Positions 11,787 to 24,600 of a DNA stretch of 64,000 nucleotides are shown here, one piece after another. Within the stretch, counting starts at the first letter, position 1, and each line of letters begins with the position of its first letter. The notes under the pieces are model-generated. The model saw only the letters and a program-made list of their open reading frames with translations, did no database searches and had not been told where the DNA came from. Location of the stretch: contig NC_080559.1 in NCBI RefSeq assembly GCF_030253575.1, positions 31,212,501-31,276,500 on the forward strand, given 5' to 3'. The position numbers and the translations under genes are program-made. The stretch is from Rhododendron vialii (lineage: Eukaryota; Streptophyta; Magnoliopsida; Ericales; Ericaceae).

Positions 11787-12165
11787 GGGGCCGTTTGGGA
11801 GCCGAAATTACTGGATTTGTCATTTTGCATTATTGCATCATGGGTGTTTAAAGGCCCAAAAAAAAAAATTTTTGAATTCTCATTTTGCACCCTAATTTTC
11901 CTCTACGGACAACAAGACCTAATTACCCTTACATTTTTATTTATTTCTAATATTTTATAAATAACTTAAGGTACACGGTAAAAAATAATTCATAATCTAT
12001 TTTGAGAATTATCCTTTCAAATACTACTCGCCTCGGTAGCAAAAATCTGTTTTACACATATCTTCGAAACCCTCTACTGACATATTATATTAATTCTGGT
12101 TACAATTCAAAAATCTACAATTTACAATTTTAACTGAGGGAAAAAAATTGCTTCCAAACGGCCCC
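11787..12165. mobile_element. MITE candidate with GGGGCCGTTTGG ends
   Basis: The left end GGGGCCGTTTGGGAG matches the reverse complement of the right end CTTCCAAACGGCCCC, a terminus common in plant hAT and Harbinger MITEs. It lies between DUF1218 copies A and B, 142 bp before the ATG of copy B. A target duplication could not be assigned. The rest of the A-B interval holds the short CT tract near 11293 and nothing else recognised. Confidence 0.55.
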
Positions 12166-12307
12166 TACTAGAGTTAAAAAAGAAAAAAAGAAAGAAAAGA
12201 AAAAAGAGGTACGTTATTCACTACCGTCTGCAGTCTCCTTTGATAAACCGTCTTCCATCTCATTGCTACTCTGTGAGAGAGAGACAGAGAGAGACAGAGA
12301 GAGGAGA

Positions 12308-15300
12308 ATGGAGAAGAAGGCAAAAGTGATTTGCTCAGTAGTGGGGTTTCTGGGGCTTTTATCTGCTGTTTTGGGTTTTGCTGCTGAGGCCAAGAGGATA
12401 AAGGTAATTTCATTACCCATTTACTCATATCTACGGATTGTAATACTTTGTAGAAATACACGTTTAGGTGTGTCTGTCTATATGTATATTCGATAGAGTT
12501 TACAAATTTATAGAGACAGAGACAAGATTGAAGTGGAAATGGGTAGTACTGTATTATCAAGCTGACTTTTGTTTACTTGTGAAAGTTTTCGAGCAGAGGG
12601 TTCGTTTTTGTTGTGAGAAGAGATGTGTCACGTGTGATTTAATTAGCTTTACTCTTATGTTTAATTTTGTCCGGGAATTTTGTTTTGGCCTTTAGGAAAC
12701 AATTTCCTGTGGAAATATTTTAAAACATGTCCAAAGCATCGAACAGAATTCTCTTTAAAATTATTCCCTCGAATTTCTGCGAAGAAGCAACGGTAATTGG
12801 TGAGCATACTGGTCTGGATTTAGAAAATTGTGGAAATGACTTGCATGGTATGTACAAAATTGCCAAGGCGAATAAGCAAATAATAAAGATTGATGTACCA
12901 ATTCGATCCAAGCTCTTGGAATTGGTGAGATCTTTGGTCCTAAGAGAGTCGCTGATTCCAAGTACCGTCCATGTATGATCCGTATGAATCCGTATTATAC
13001 CAATTCGATCCAAGCTCTTGGAATTGGAACAAGTTCTTGCAGCAGATCACAAAACGCGGGGTTCCTAACGCGTTAGCTACAACACTGCATACACCCAATC
13101 AGACGGCCATTAATTTCGTGATCCATCCTCGGATCCTCCCAACAGCGCATGGGCTGAGATAGGTGACTTGGGTGTAGGATGCAGTTAGATTGCGGGGGGA
13201 ACAACCCAGAACAAAAGAGAGAAGACCTAAAGCTAACTAGAGAAAGAAAACAAAAAGACAAAAAACTCTGCAGCGGTAAAATTGCTAAAACCTTGTCCTT
13301 GCTGCTGCCTCTTAGTGATTGATAACCTACATCTAATGGTAGTAATGTAGATGAATTTTGATTTGTAATGACCCATCGGGGCTTATTGAATGCAATTGAA
13401 TTAGTTAATGTTGTACTTTTCGTTGCTTGTAAGAGTATTAGTCAATAGAAGCACAAAGTACCCTTCTGTTTCCATGTGCAAAGAATGTAGTAGTGGTTAT
13501 CTCTGGGGTAAAACGTGAGTTGAATGAGACGGCGGTCGACGGTTAACAAAAGTTGCTACTAAGGAAACAACTGGACGCTAAAGAGATGTTCAATTTCCAG
13601 AGGAAATATTGTTCCCTGGGAATTTGGTTTAGGAAACAATTTCCTGAGGAAATATTGTAAAACACCCTGGACGCTAAAGCTATGTTCAAAATATTGAACA
13701 GCACTCTCTAGAAAATCAGTGCGGCGAATTTCTGAGTAGAAGCTACGGTGATTGGTGACCCATACTGGTCTGGATTTAGAAATTTGTGAAAATGATTTCC
13801 ATGACCTGTACAATTTTCTTTATGCAAATAAGCAAATCATAAAGATTGATGTAGAGAGGAATTCCAATTCCTTCGGAATTGGTAAGATCTTTGGCCCCAA
13901 ATGAGGAAACCCTACTAGAGCAGCTAACTCCAACTACGGTCCATGTACGATCCACACGAATCAGTATTCATATACCAATTCGATCTGAGCTCTTGGAATT
14001 GGAATTGCAATTGCATAAACCCAATCTGATGGCCATTATTTCATTATGATTCCTCCCAGCAAGTGAAAGCTTATGCCATATGCAAAAGGGCTGTGATAGG
14101 ACATGGGTGAGTCATGTTTAAGGTGCAGTCATGTGATCTAAGATTGTGGGGTTTTTTTTTTTTTTTTTTCCGATAACTCAACATGAACCTGAAACATGGG
14201 GGAAAAGAATAAACAACACTCAAGCTGGTAAAATTGCTTAAACCGTGTCCTTGCTGTTGCATTCGTGGTGGTGATTGATCACCTTCCAACGAGTGTTCGT
14301 AATGAAGATGAGTTTTGATTTGTAATGGAGACCTTCCGTTGGGCTTAATTTATCGAATGCAGTTGAATTAGTTAATGTTGTACTTCTTGTGACTTGTAAG
14401 AGTATTAGTGAATTGAAGCACAAGGTGCCCTTCAGTCTGTTTCCATGTGCAAAGAGTGTAGCAGTGGTTATTTGAGTGGTAAAACGCTAGTTGAATGAGA
14501 CGATGCTTGACATAAGTTCCTATTAGCTGTAGTTTTAAGTATTGATAGCGACTGACGGTTCGATGAAGTACTTCATCAGTTCTGATAATTATACTACATA
14601 TTTCATTCACCTAGAATCTAGAATGACAGGGACTTCAACAGTTATTTACATGGTCATTGATCAGGTTGCTAAAATGTTAATCGGTCCTTTATAGTATGTG
14701 GAGCAATTTGTATTCTCGCTAGGCTACAGAGGCCTTTGGTCTCTATATTGTCAATCCAGTGATTAGTTGTTTCATCTGCTATTCGTCCTTCCTCCCTTCT
14801 TTTGCAGGCTTCTCAGATTCAGGGGTTTCCTGGTGCTTGTATATACCCCAGCAGTCCAGCTTCGGGTCTTGGATTAGCTGCAGCACTGACTCTTATGGTT
14901 GCTCAAATTATCATCAGCATCACAACTGGCTGTTTTTGTTGCAGACGACATTCTTATCTATCAAACTCTAATAGGAGATTGGCAATTATCTGCTTTGTCA
15001 TCTCATGGTAATTCTGATCTTGGACTTGAAAGTTGGAAACAACTTTCTACTAAGTAGGAATATTTTTACTGCAAGCACAGTATAACACTCTTGACTACTT
15101 TTTGGCAAGTTTATAGTCACCGGATAATTACCTAGTGTTTGTCATTTTTTGTTGCTTATTATAGAATCTCTGTTTCTAGAGTTGGCTCTCTTTCTTTCTT
15201 TTTTTGAGAATTTTGATGGGTAAGTGGGGCACAAAAGGCTTAAACGGAAACACTTTGGCGATCTGTATTGCCGCCTTTTCTTGACACCTTAATTATGTAA

Positions 15301-16337
15301 TTGGTTAAAAGTAGCAAGTAGGATTCATTCTCCTTTTGTTGCAAGAAGACTTAAATTTCTGGACTGGCAGATCATTCCGGTACGAGAAACACACACGGGA
15401 ACGTAATACGCCACATGCCATAAATTGTGGTGCGGCAGGAAGGACTTATGTAGAATGCCATATAAGATCCAATACTTGTAGAATGATATTTTTGGAATTT
15501 TTGATGTACTACTTACGTTTCTAGAGGCATTTGAAAGATTCTTTTACATTTGTCCCATTAATGCTCTATATTTTGGTTTTGGGCACATTCAATTTTGTTC
15601 TCCCAAGGAAAATGGTAAGGAAATAAGTAGGGAAAACATCGGGCTCGCTTTAGATCGCTAGAGTCCCTGTTTTGGGACATTGGTGTACAATATTTCCGAA
15701 TGTGCGTTCCAGTACGTAATCCTCGATGATGTTGGAGAATCGTGGTGACAGAGGTTTGACAATCACAAAGCATTATTCGTGCATGTAGCTATGTTTTAAA
15801 CTTCTTTTGGATTATCGATTTTGTTTCTTTTCAGTATTTTTTGATGTTCCTATTTCAGCAACACTAAAAATTTAGAGTTGACAAGTGCTAATCCTGTTAC
15901 TTTACAATAAGTGCAGGATCACATTTGTCCATGCATTTCTTATGTTACTAGCTGGTGCAGCAATCAACTATAACCACGGGTACTACTCGTACTCTGGCAG
16001 CCCTTGCCCCTTTGTGAAGCCCGGATTCTTTGCTGGAGCTGCTGTCTTGTCCCTTGCAACTGTGGTACTTGGAATTGTATATTATCTCGCTTTGGATTCA
16101 GCAAAAACCAGCAATGACTCATGGAATGGTACTGCTGCTGCTCCTAATCAAGGTGGCATCGCAATGGGACACCCACAATTCCCCCCACCGCAATACCCTC
16201 CCGGGGCTCCACCACAATACCCTCCGGGGGCTCCACCACTATACCCTCCAGGGGCTCCACCACAATTCCCTCCTCCGAACACAAAAGCTCCAATTTTTGT
16301 GCACGAAGATACATACATGAGGCGGCAATTTACTTGA
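12308..16337 (+). CDS. DUF1218 membrane protein, tandem copy B
   Basis: Exons are 12308-12403, 14808-15007 and 15917-16337, giving 238 codons plus stop with all junctions in frame. It starts MEKKAKVICSVVG and carries the same four membrane segments, CIYPSSPASGLGL motif, CCRR loop and VHEDTYMRRQFT terminus as copy A. Its proline-rich tail is built differently, with repeated YPPGAPP units. It is the closest relative of copy A by eye. Introns 1 and 2 occupy the same positions and phases. Intron 1 contains a tandem duplication of about 0.9 kb. Function is inferred only at family level. Confidence 0.9.
12690..14510. repeat. tandem duplication inside intron 1 of DUF1218 copy B
   Basis: Two diverged units of about 0.9 kb lie head to tail, roughly 12690-13550 and 13618-14510. 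Shared landmarks in the same order are GAAACAATTTCCTG, GGTAATTGGTGA/GGTGATTGGTGA, TACTGGTCTGGATTTAGAAA, AATAAGCAAAT, GGTAAAATTGCT, TTAGTTAATGTTGTACTT and GAGTTGAATGAGACG. The same landmarks occur only once in copy A's intron, so the duplication came after the gene duplication. Confidence 0.7.
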
Positions 16338-16712
16338 TTATAGTTTGTCTTTGGTGAATGGGGGTGCTAGAGGCTCCCAGAGAAAACTTTTTTTTTGGGA
16401 TAAGCGCCTCCACAGAAAACTTCTTGATGTAAGGTGTGTTTGTTTAGGGTTGGGGTTGGGGGAAGTTCCTCCTCACATTTGCTTTTGATTTATTTGTTTT
16501 TCAGACCTAACATATCCCCCGGCCTGAATAGGTTTTGGAGAAAGAAAGAGTATATGTAAAGCAAATATGTTTCGCAAAATATGCAGATCATCAATGGAGG
16601 TGAGATCTTTGTAAATTGTATGCTGTGCAACTGAATAGTGGAAGGGCCAAGTTTGAATATGCGTTAGTTGCCAAAACCAAACTGGACAATCTAGTTCAGT
16701 TGGAACTTTGTA

Positions 16713-16714
<2 letters not shown>

Positions 16715-16797
<83 letters not shown>
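16715..16797. repeat. (CT)n microsatellite, about 41 units
   Basis: An uninterrupted CT tract lies about 380 bp downstream of the stop of DUF1218 copy B. Shorter CT or CT/CA tracts lie in the equivalent place behind copies A (about 11293) and C (25024-25078), marking the 3' part of the duplicated unit. Confidence 0.9.
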
Positions 16798-16801
<4 letters not shown>

Positions 16802-17655
16802 ACAAGACATGGGAACTGGCTGATGGTGTAAAACCGCAAGACCACCAAGGAGAAATTGGAAGGCAGCTACAACTATTGTGTTGACGTTTTGATGATTCTA
16901 CATTTCTTGATGCTATGTAGAAAGCAGGTCCAAGGATTCTCCGGGAGATTCGTCTTTTTTAGCTTTTGAATTTTCCTCTCTCCAGGTCACGTTTATTACC
17001 GCGAGGCTAATATTGTGGCTGATTTGTCAGTCAAGAATCTTGCAGCAACTCAAGGATGTTTCGTTATGTATAACTCTTAGATTTTGTGTTTGTGTTAATA
17101 TAAAGCATTGGCTTCTGGTTTCAAAAAAATGGAAAGGAAAGAAAATATTGCAAATGTCTCAAATAACAAGAAATTCATTGTGTGGAAATACCAAGGATTA
17201 GCTGAATAGCCTAATATCAAGGGATTTGGCTAAGTATGAATGAGAAAGCACATAAACGTTTATACAGTCACATGTTCGTACCACGGAGGCCAAACATTCA
17301 ATAACTTAGAGTTACGGTAGGATTTGCCAGGTTGTTAACTTCAGAACTCCGGAATTAGTCAAGATGTGTGTAAACTGTCTCGAACATCCGGTCATGAAAA
17401 AACCCTTTACAGAACTGTGAAGTATATCCTGTCTCTTTACTTTATTTAGTTGTCCCCTCGTCTCTTTCCTTAAAAGTTCAAAAAGAGCCAAGAGCTACTT
17501 ATGAACTAAGCAAATGAGTTGTCAACTGTGGCTTGGACTTGTAATTTTCCCTTTATGTGAGTTGCACATATACACTCTACTGTCTTCCTTTCTAGTAGTT
17601 TATAATTTTTAGAAGTTTGATCTCTAATTAATTTAATTTCGTCAATTCAGCCCTA

Positions 17656-18042
17656 AAAATTTAGAGAAATTTATAGAAATAGTCGTTCTAGTTTCACCCA
17701 AGTCTCATTTTTGTCCTTCAAGTATCAATTGCAACTCTTTTGACCTTCAAATTTAGTTTTCGTACTTTGTCCAATAGATAACGTCTGTCAGCAAAACTGG
17801 ACCGAAAAAATCAGATTCAGGGCAGACGTTATCAATTGGACCAACTCGGTACGAACTGCAACGTCCAAACTGCCATAAATATGATTTTTTCAGTTCAATT
17901 TGGCTGAAAGAAGTTATCAATTTCACCAATTTGGTATGAAAACCAAATTTGAAGGTCAAAAGAGTTGTAATTGATACATGGAGGACGAAAATGAGACTCG
18001 GATAAAACTAGGAAGACCATTTATATAAATTTTCCTAAATTT
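17656..18042. mobile_element. fold-back MITE with about 110-bp inverted arms
   Basis: The left arm (AAATTTAGAG...TCTCATTTTTGTCC...CAACTCTTTTGACC) and the right arm (GGTCAAAAGAGTTG...GACGAAAATGAGAC...CCTAAATTT) are reverse complements at roughly 85% by eye. It is non-coding and lies between DUF1218 copies B and C. No target duplication was assigned. Confidence 0.7.
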
Positions 18043-18339
18043 TATACTACACATTTTCCTTCAACCATTAAATTACGCTATTTTGAATAGTAGTATTATT
18101 TATCATGTAGCTAGGCAACACTTAATAGGACGTGAAGAGTCCGTCAGATTAGAGAAAGTTATGACGATTGGTCTGGATGAACGATTTGGATATTAGTTTG
18201 TCCTTGGCTATGAATCTGATATAAAGTTCAAATATATCCTTATCAGACAAACAATAATCTCTCCTGTTCACAATTTGGATGATAATTGGGCAATGGGGCA
18301 ACATGAGATACTTATAGTCTTATCAATACACTTGTAATA

Positions 18340-19090
18340 AAAGAAGATATGATGGTAAGCTAAGGCACGCCGTGAAAATACGAAATTACCCCTCATAGGA
18401 TTACTCTTGTAGTTTGAGTTGAAGGATATAGTCGTCATTTTGCCTTATTTGGAAGATCTAAAAGAACGTAGGATGGCAAGCCAAGCCACACCGTGAAATT
18501 ACTGATTTGTCCTTGTAGTTTGTCAATGGTGGAGTTAAGATATGCGGGTATTTTAGGCATTTCAATTTTAAGTCTTTTGCTTAGTCAAGAAGAAAAAGAG
18601 GTACAAAAAAATCTTTATTTTCCCTAATTTAAGGAATATTGTTTTTTATAGGTACCAAAAAAAAAAATCTTTATTTTCCCTAATTTAAGGCAAGCCTAGT
18701 TACCATGTTAAAAGACAAAATTACCCTTATAGATTTCGTCTTTCAAATTTCTTTTGGATGTCTTGAGTTGAGATTTTTTTAAGTCCTATTTTGCTTAGTC
18801 AAGAAGAAAATGCTTTTTGAGGGTATTTTAGATATTTTGGGCCCCCCTTTGCTTAGTGGAAAAGAAAATATTTTTTGGGATATTTTAAGTCATACTTTGC
18901 TTAGTCAAGAAGAAAAGGCTTTTTTCAAGGGTATTTTAGATATTTAAGGTTCTCTTTTGCTTAGTCAAGAAAAAAAGGCTTTTCAAGGGCATTTTAGGTC
19001 CTACTTTGCTTAGTCAAGAAGAAAAGGCTTTTCATGGGTATTCTAGGTATTTTAGGCCCCTCTTTACTTTGTTAAGAAGAAAAAGCTTTA
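18340..19090. repeat. degenerate minisatellite, CTTAGTCAAGAAGAAAA units
   Basis: The core TTGCTTAGTCAAGAAGAAAA followed by GCTTTT...GGTATTTTAG(A/G)TATTTTA recurs about seven times at roughly 50-60-bp spacing in the right half (18780-19090). More distant relatives and a duplicated GCAAGCCAAG-CACACCGTG segment lie in the left half. The open frame that overlaps its right edge shows no family features. Confidence 0.6.
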
Positions 19091-20530
19091 TACATTTTCT
19101 CAATCTAACCATTAGAAAGAAAGAAATCCTTGTCGATCTCTCCTCATTCCTCCTAGATCTCCCCCAATTTCTCCCTCATCGATCCCTTTATAAATTAGAC
19201 GACGATATGACACATCAATTTCTCAATCGTAAATTCTTACACAAGAAGAAAGACTCAACTACGTGGTCAGATTCTCTTAGATTTCATAACCTTAGACTAT
19301 GATTTTGTTAGAACTTCAAATCGTAAGTATTTTGAGTGGTCGCTTCTTTCTGGGGTTTTCTAATTGTTTTACTTTTATGGTTCTGTCTTTTTCAGCATAA
19401 TAATTTGTTGTACGCTCTCAGCAAATCGAGCTCTAATTTTGTACGATATTTTGAGAACTCTCTTGTGGCAATGTTTTACAGTTATTTTCCAAAACACACG
19501 AACAAAAAAACCTCATTATTCGCACAATTTTAGAATCTAATCCATGACATTATCTTGATTATTGTTGCTATTGTTTGAGAAGGAACTTATATTTTAATCC
19601 AAATACCTATTTCTTTGATCTATGTTTATGCAATGTTTAATTTGTCTTGATGGAAGCAGAAATACCGTTCCTTATAATCATTTTTTTAACAAGGTTGAAC
19701 TATTTTTGACTCTCTTCAGTTTTAGCGCACATGTTGGATTAAATTACTTGCATGATCTATGAAATTAAAATAGCCTTAATTAATTATTTGAGTCTAAAAA
19801 TATTTTGGTGCTCCAAAATAATGTTATTTATGTTATTTTTTCCGTACAAGAACTCCTTTGGCATTGCTAATAAAATACTATTTTTTATTTTGTAAAAATA
19901 ATCTTTCATTCAATTACTTTTACGATTTCTTTATTTCTATAACTAAATCTTAATTTGAACTATCGTACATACATGAACAATTACACCAATGAGCGCACAA
20001 CATTGTGCAAAGCACGCGGAATCACAGTAGTATAGGATAAAAGTAAAAAGTAAAAAAAAAGAAAGAGATAATAATAAAAAACTTCACTAATAGTGAAAAT
20101 GCTTGCAAAAAACTTGGGTCTTCGGTAGCCCAACTTTTATTGGGATTGTACATTGTGGATTGTGAATTACGATCAGAGCAGATTATGAATTTATAAAAGT
20201 GTTTTGATAAGATATACGAAAATAATTACACAGCATAGTATTGTATGGAATACAATTTAACAAAATAAGTAAATCAATATCGTAAATTTGTCCGGACTAA
20301 CTTATTATGCACACTATTGTGATGTCGTTTGACATGTTATCGTTTCTTAGGATTTGGCAACACTATCATTCAATTTTTGAGAATTCAAAAATTTGTCGGA
20401 GGTTTATTCTTGAAGTACAACTCTATCATTCAGTTTTGAGAATTCATTATGCGAAAAAACATACATAAACGAATTCATTATGCGAAAAGGCATGTGTTTA
20501 TCTGACTGCTAAATACTACTACTACTTATG
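19091..20530. other. intergenic DNA without recognised features
   Basis: AT-rich DNA with short open frames that resemble no known protein. I see nothing that supports a gene or a defined repeat. Confidence 0.35.
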
Positions 20531-20559
20531 ATTTTTTTATTTTATTACAATCGGTAGGT

Positions 20560-21250
20560 AGAAAAATACAAGTATATGGATTACGTCAAACGAAAACAAA
20601 TCAACAATCATTGTAAGCGTAATCCAATTTTTTATATGACCCGAAAAGTATAAAACGTCAAACGAAAACAAATTAACAATCACTATAAGCCTAATCCGAC
20701 TTATTATATGACCCGAAATGTGCAAGACGTCAAATGAAAACAAATCAACAATCACTATAAGCCTAATCTGACTTATTATATGACCCAAAATATGCAAATC
20801 GTCAAATGAAAACAAATCAAGTCTAATCCAAACTTATTATATATGATCCAAAATGTGCAAGACGTCGTACGAAAACAAATCAACAATCATTATAAACCTA
20901 GGGCGCCGCTATTCGCAGCCCTCTATTTACTCCTGTAGCCCACTAAATTTCGGTAAATGATTGTTGAAAATCATAAATAACATTTCGGTAAATTGCTGTT
21001 GAAAACAAGATTATATTTCGGTAACTACATGTCGAAAATATGTTCAACTTTCGGTAAACAACTGCTGAACATGCATTTTCGGTAAACATCTGTTGAAAAA
21101 AATATTATATTTTGGTAATTGGACGCTGAAAATATATCTCAATTTCGGTAACTAACTGTCGAGTATAATTGAAAATTTTTAACGGGTTATGGGAGTAAAT
21201 AGAGGGCTGCGAATAGCAGCGCCCTAAACCTAATCAGACTTATATTATAT
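20560..21250. repeat. 63-bp tandem array, interrupted by a MITE
   Basis: About five units share GACGTCAAACGAAAACAAAT, CAACAATCA and TAAGCCTAATC, then TTATATGACCC. The array runs from about 20560 to 20900 and resumes for a partial unit at 21225-21250 after the MITE at 20901-21224. No coding role is seen. Confidence 0.75.
20901..21224. mobile_element. hAT-type MITE with internal tandem repeats
   Basis: The termini GGGCGCCGCTATTCGC and GCGAATAGCAGCGCCC are inverted repeats that continue as GCAGCCCTCTATTTACTCC and its complement. An 8-bp direct repeat TAAACCTA flanks it (20893-20900 and 21225-21232), as expected for hAT insertion. The interior is about seven degenerate units of TTTCGGTAA...TGTTGAAAA at about 33-bp spacing. 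It is inserted inside the 63-bp tandem array. Confidence 0.85.
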
Positions 21251-21550
21251 GACCAAAAAGAAATTTGATTTTAGCACTTTAAAAATTGATGGAGGGACTC
21301 CAAAATCACGTCGTTTGTATATTAACACAATTTAATTTTGAAACCCCTCTATTAATTTTTGGAGTGTCAAAATCACAATCCGACAAAAAAAATGTGCAAA
21401 ACGTCATACCCATAGTATTTTGGATTCAGGAATTATATCTGGAGGTCCGGTCAGGACAGGTTTAAACTGATGAAGAACACATCTCGAAAGAATCCAAGTG
21501 GGAGTCGTCTTTTGTACTCTACTTGGTTCCCTCACTGAACCCAGCACCCT

Positions 21551-21584
<34 letters not shown>

Positions 21585-21646
21585 GGAGAAGAAGAAGAAG
21601 AAGAATTGAGAGAGAGAGAGAGAGACAGAGAAGAAGAAGAAGAAGA

Positions 21647-24600
21647 ATGGAGAGGAAGGATAAAGTGGTTTGCTCAGTGATGGGGTTTCTAGGGCTTCTA
21701 TCCGCTGCTTTGAGTTTTGCTGCGGAGGGCACGAAAACTACGGTAATTAAGCATCCATGACTCATATCGAGTTGACTTTTGTTCACTTGACTGTTTTCAA
21801 GCAGAGGAATTCGTTGTTTGTTATTAGGAGAAAAGAGGTGACATTTCGCTGGATTTTACTTTTTACTCTATGTTGTTTTACTGGGAAATTTTCTTGAGGG
21901 AACATTTTCCTAACCGAAGGGTTCAGATTCTCTCCGGTCCAAGTTTTTTATTGGACGGGACAGTCAAAAATCTTGAGTCCTTGACGATACAAAATTGGTG
22001 TAATGAATGGTTCAGATTTGCTCATAGATTCTTACAGTGTCTCTAGCAAATCTGAACAATTGATTGCAACAATAGACGATCTAGATTTTGATTGTTCCAT
22101 CCGGTCCAAATTAAGGACCGGAGAGGATCTAATTCCTTAACCAAAATATGGAAAAGATAATGCATGCCATTCTTTAGCAAATTATTATTGCGAATATCCA
22201 CATAGAGGCAATCGTAATTGGTGAGCTTAGTGGCCTGGAGTTACAAAATTGTTTAGTTTTGTGAGAATTACTTCAAGTGATCCGTACAGGGAAATTGGTG
22301 TTATCGTTTTTCCATTGGATTTGTATGGTGTTCTATGGATATGATTGAGTCTTTGACTTCCCTTGTTTGCTCCGACATTGGCTATTGACTTATCTGGACT
22401 TATTGATAAGGACCACCAATCAGCTGCTTTAACATTCATAAATGCATTGGGGCTTATACTTTTTGACGAATAGAAGATAAATGCATTACCCTTAGAACAG
22501 AAGAGAGAAAACCTGGATCCGACCAAAGAAAGAAGTTGCCTCCTAGCTTAGTTGGTAGAGCAGGTAATGGGCACAGGGGCACTTCATTTGGTGAGGGTTC
22601 AAACTCCCCCCACTCCCCCTTCCCCAAGGATGGTATCGATTAGGATTTTCTTGGATTAAAAAAAAAAAAAAAAAGAGAGCCAAAGAAAGAAAAGAAAGCA
22701 GAAAACCAACATATACCCAAAACAGGAAAAACCAATTCAAGCCGTTAAAATAGCTAATGCCTTGTCCTTGCTGCTGTCCTTAGTGGTGATTGATCGCCTT
22801 CACCTTGTGTTTGTTGATGTTTTTGAATTTGGATTTGTAATGGAGCTATTGAATGCGGTTGAATTTGTTAGTTTAGTACTCCTTGTAATTTGGAGGAGTA
22901 TTGGTTCATAGAAGCACAAAGTGCCGCTTGAGTCTGTTTCCACTCCTTGTAATATGGACTGTTTGATCAAGTACTTCATTAGCTTTGAAGTTTGTCCATT
23001 TTGGTCGCGTTGATATGGCCACATGCACATGCTAGGTAGTGATGATACTCTTACAATTGTTTGGTGACGCTCCTGCATCCGTGGCATGAGTAGTCAAACA
23101 AGAGAAGTTCAATCCCCGTTCTCAACCCATGACCGGTATTGTGCTTAAGTGTTGTATTACATAAGTGCCTTTTCAGATACGTGAGAATTAAGGCTTTGAT
23201 ACACATTCTAAGAGCATATGCTGTGGCAGAGACGCATTCTAGTTTCCCATGCATAAGTCAGTTAGTAGGTCAACTGTTGGTTTTATTGACTGCAGCAATT
23301 ACGAGTTTTAAGTACTATTTTAACTCTGATGCCGCACTGGCACACTGTCCTACACCAACTGGTGACCCCCTTTCATATTATCTCCTGTTGCTTATTTATT
23401 GTTTCCATTATCTCCATTCTGTGATTTATACACCCTGTTTTGTGTTTTCAACTTCCAACATTTCTTGACGTTATCATGCCAAGAGGTTAAACTCTTTTAT
23501 TTACTGTGGAGTGATTCGATTTCTCAAGTATACACCCACAGAGGCCTTTGATCTCCATGTTGTCAAACCAATGATTAGTTAATTCACCTGCTATTGTCTT
23601 TACAAAGTTTTCCTTCTATTGCAGGCTTCTCAAGTTGTGTTTACATCTCCTACTTCTTGTATTTACCCCAGCAGTCCAGCTTTGGGTCTTGGATTAGCTG
23701 CGGCGGTGACTCTTTTGGTTGCTCAAATTATCATCAATGTCACAAGTGGGTGTATTTGTTGCAAACGAGGTTCTTATCAATCGAACTCTAGCTGGACAAT
23801 TGCAGTGATCTGCTTTGTTGTCTCATGGTAATTCTGAGCTCGTACTTGAAAGTTGAAACAAAATTGCTATCTAATAGGAACATTTTTTCACATGAAGCAC
23901 TTACAATCTACTTCCTTTTCAGGTGTTGTATGGTGACTGTAGATATTGCAGGTGTTAATGTTTCGTTTCATTACTTATCCACCTAAACTTACTACATGGA
24001 ATATTTACTGGCGGCAAAAAGTCTAGATGGTAATATTGTGTTTTTAATGGCCCATCAAAAAAACAATTGTGCTTTTAATGTAATCGGAAACACTTTGGAC
24101 TGTCTGTATAGCCTTCATCACTCGAGTCATCAGTCATCACTGTCAACTCAAAGATGATGTCCAAGACTTAGATTAACCATGGAAGAGCATTGTTTGTCCA
24201 TTCATTCTCCATTAATGGTAACAAGACTTAAGATTAACTATGGAAGAGCATTGTTTGTCCAAGTTGCTTTTGTTTTATTTTCTTTCTAAGATTATCAACT
24301 TTGTTTCTTTCACTAGCCTGTACCTTCCTTCTCTACTTTGGTGATTTTCTTGGATTCCACACATGCTTATCCCATCTTACATTGAGTGCAGGATCACTTT
24401 TGTCATAGCATTTCTTATGATATTAACTAGTGCTGCACTCAATGAACAAGGAGGGGAAGAGAACATGTACTTTGGCTGCTACGTTGTGAAGCCCGGAGTC
24501 TTTGCTGGAGCTGCAGTCTTGTCCCTTGCAAGCGTAGCTCTTGGCATTGTCTATTATCTTGCGCTGGAGTCGGCAAAAATCAAGATTGGTTCGTTGGTTG

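Noticed and set aside
13073-13261. Short open frames within DUF1218 introns
   Set aside because: They lie inside introns whose flanking exons splice cleanly, and they resemble no protein.
16473-16831. Open frames rich in Arg-Glu or Ser-Leu repeats
   Set aside because: They are simply translations of the CT/GA microsatellite. The same applies near 4360, 6340, 21540 and 30100.
19006-19533. Possible small genes after the minisatellite
   Set aside because: The frames start within repeat units, have no conserved motifs and lack convincing splice or promoter context.
20560-20900. CRISPR-like repeat array
   Set aside because: The 63-bp units are contiguous degenerate tandem repeats without unique spacers, in a plant nuclear genome.
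22535-22610. Possible functional tRNA gene (box A and box B)
   Set aside because: The head continues into a non-tRNA body with an A tail and is flanked by a 12-bp target duplication, so it is a SINE.
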